From Beijerinckiaceae bacterium (GTDB lineage: Bacteria; Pseudomonadota; Alphaproteobacteria; Rhizobiales; Beijerinckiaceae): a stretch of 64,000 nucleotides of DNA. Both the position numbers and the translations under genes were made by a program. The notes beneath the pieces were generated by a model. That model saw only the letters and a list, made by a program, of their open reading frames with translations. It was not told the DNA's origin and ran no database searches. Below are positions 63,225 through 64,000 of the stretch, in pieces. Within the stretch, counting starts at the first letter, position 1, and each line of letters opens with the position of its first letter. The DNA lies in NCBI GenBank assembly GCA_024304885.1, contig JALJOM010000003.1, positions 128,296-192,295 of the forward strand, given 5' to 3'.

Positions 63225-63452
63225 CAGCTGCCGCCAAGCAATCGGTCTCATGCCAATTCCCCGTGAGCATGGCTCGGGTGGGGATTGCGGGAGCGGCTTG
63301 AATTCGATTCCTGATGGCGATGGGGGGAGATTCGCCATGCCGGTTCCGCTTCGCGCCGATTTCGTCGTGACGCAAGGCGAGAGCCGAGGCGTCGACGATC
63401 TGGACCAGGAGAAGCTCGGCGTGCTCATCAGCCCGAGATAGGGCTCGAGCCC
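63225..63452. other. Unassigned stretch after the methyltransferase
   Basis: A frame continuing from the shifted methyltransferase ends at 63441, and a short ATG frame from 63337 codes for MPVPLRADFVVTQGESRGVD and so on; neither has convincing start signals. No repeat, terminator or known element was recognised. Confidence 0.35.
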
Positions 63453-63917
63453 TCAGCCGATCGCTGCCGCCGCGGCAAACGGGAGGATCGCGGCGAGAAG
63501 CCAGGCCGCGGCGATGCAGGGCGCGAATGGAATCTTCGGCCGCGAGGCGACCAGCTTGCGCGGCAGGAGTCCGAGCTTGCTCAGCGCCGCATAGCCCAGC
63601 GTGAAGCCGAGGAGGAACAGCGAGAAGACGAAGGCATTCTCGAGCCCGAGCCAGAGAAAGGCCACGGCGAGCAGCTTCACGTCACCGCCCCCCATGGCCC
63701 CTTTCTGGTAGAAGACGAGTAGGATCACGGTGATGAACGCCGCGAAGGCCGCATGGGCCGAGGCCTCGCGGTAGTTCCCGGTCAGCGCCACGCTCGCCAG
63801 GTACAGGACCATGAGGGCCAGGACAGCATTGTTCTGAATGCGATAGCTACGCAGATCGTCCTGGACGACGAAGGCGAGCAGGGCCGCGAGCGCGGCCAGG
63901 ATCATCCCCTCGATCAT
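63453..63917 (-). CDS. cpaA: CpaA-type prepilin peptidase (A24)
   Basis: A 154-residue membrane aspartyl protease with only the catalytic domain, as in CpaA/TadV, which process Flp-type (tad) prepilins. The two catalytic Asp residues are in VVQDDLRSYRIQN (near residue 20) and MGGGDVKLLAVAFLWLG (near residue 78, GxGD motif). Six hydrophobic segments are visible. ATG at 63917. It is transcribed leftward away from the window edge; its tad partners would lie upstream beyond 64000. No gene was seen in 63918-64000. Confidence 0.88.
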   Translation of the reverse strand: MIEGMILAALAALLAFVVQDDLRSYRIQNNAVLALMVLYLASVALTGNYREASAHAAFAAFITVILLVFYQKGAMGGGDVKLLAVAFLWLGLENAFVFSLFLLGFTLGYAALSKLGLLPRKLVASRPKIPFAPCIAAAWLLAAILPFAAAAAIG

Positions 63918-64000
63918 CGTCGCGCCTCGCCTGCGCGCAGAAAAGCCGATGCCGGCACCCCCGAGGTCCCCGCGTGTCGAGGGACGGGCGTCGGCGGATG

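Overview
The window is GC-rich DNA from an alphaproteobacterium, most likely order Hyphomicrobiales (Rhizobiales). Supporting this are a TIGR02301-type protein, the RDD protein plus leucyl-tRNA-protein transferase pair, the pdxH / RT0821-type lipoprotein / DnaJ-like neighbourhood, an ExoD-family protein, a CpaA-type prepilin peptidase and split YeeE/YedE half-genes. Genus cannot be fixed from the sequence. No rRNA, tRNA, intact transposase or CRISPR array was found by eye.

Layout. 1-5.1 kb: a sialidase-fold protein cut by the window edge with a TlpA-like thioredoxin, then a leftward run of P1 peptidase, purB, a ferritin-like di-iron protein and a small hydrolase. 5.6-10.7 kb: small conserved proteins, a NUDIX hydrolase, pdxH, a surface lipoprotein, a CbpA-type DnaJ protein and methylmalonyl-CoA epimerase. 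10.9-17.4 kb: a large FtsX-type permease, a cupin, a split YeeE/YedE pair and a UvrD-type helicase. 17.8-21.2 kb: a cobalamin riboswitch followed by btuB and two uncharacterised genes, one soluble and one membrane. 21.2-28.8 kb: NlpC/P60 peptidase, M17 aminopeptidase, a large membrane patatin, zwf and a class II aldolase. 29-35 kb: a ClpP-like secreted protein, a secreted HbpS-like protein, yicC-gmk, an HPF protein with a cold-shock domain, and RNase T2. 35.5-40 kb: pncB-pncA for NAD salvage, then a tightly coupled ACP / ketosynthase / hotdog / methyltransferase operon. 40-50 kb: cyclase-family protein, L,D-transpeptidase, acs, asd, ettA and a KAP-type membrane NTPase. 50-59 kb: YjbQ, VanX-like peptidase, RDD protein, bpt, an AarF/UbiB kinase, a STAS plus PAS-SpoIIE-HATPase partner-switching pair, an ExoD-like protein and an arylsulfotransferase-fold protein.

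59-63.3 kb is a decayed accessory region. It holds the collapsed remains of a type I-E CRISPR-Cas operon (gutted cas3 joined to the 3' half of cas6e, then the first ~49 codons of cas1), the tail of a tyrosine integrase, and a frameshifted methyltransferase. A prepilin peptidase closes the window.

A second theme runs through the window. Composite palindromic repeats of three module types (A, B, C) sit at ten intergenic loci. At seven of them a terminal CTAG supplies the TAG stop codon of the adjacent gene. One copy lies inside the dead CRISPR operon, between cas6e and cas1.
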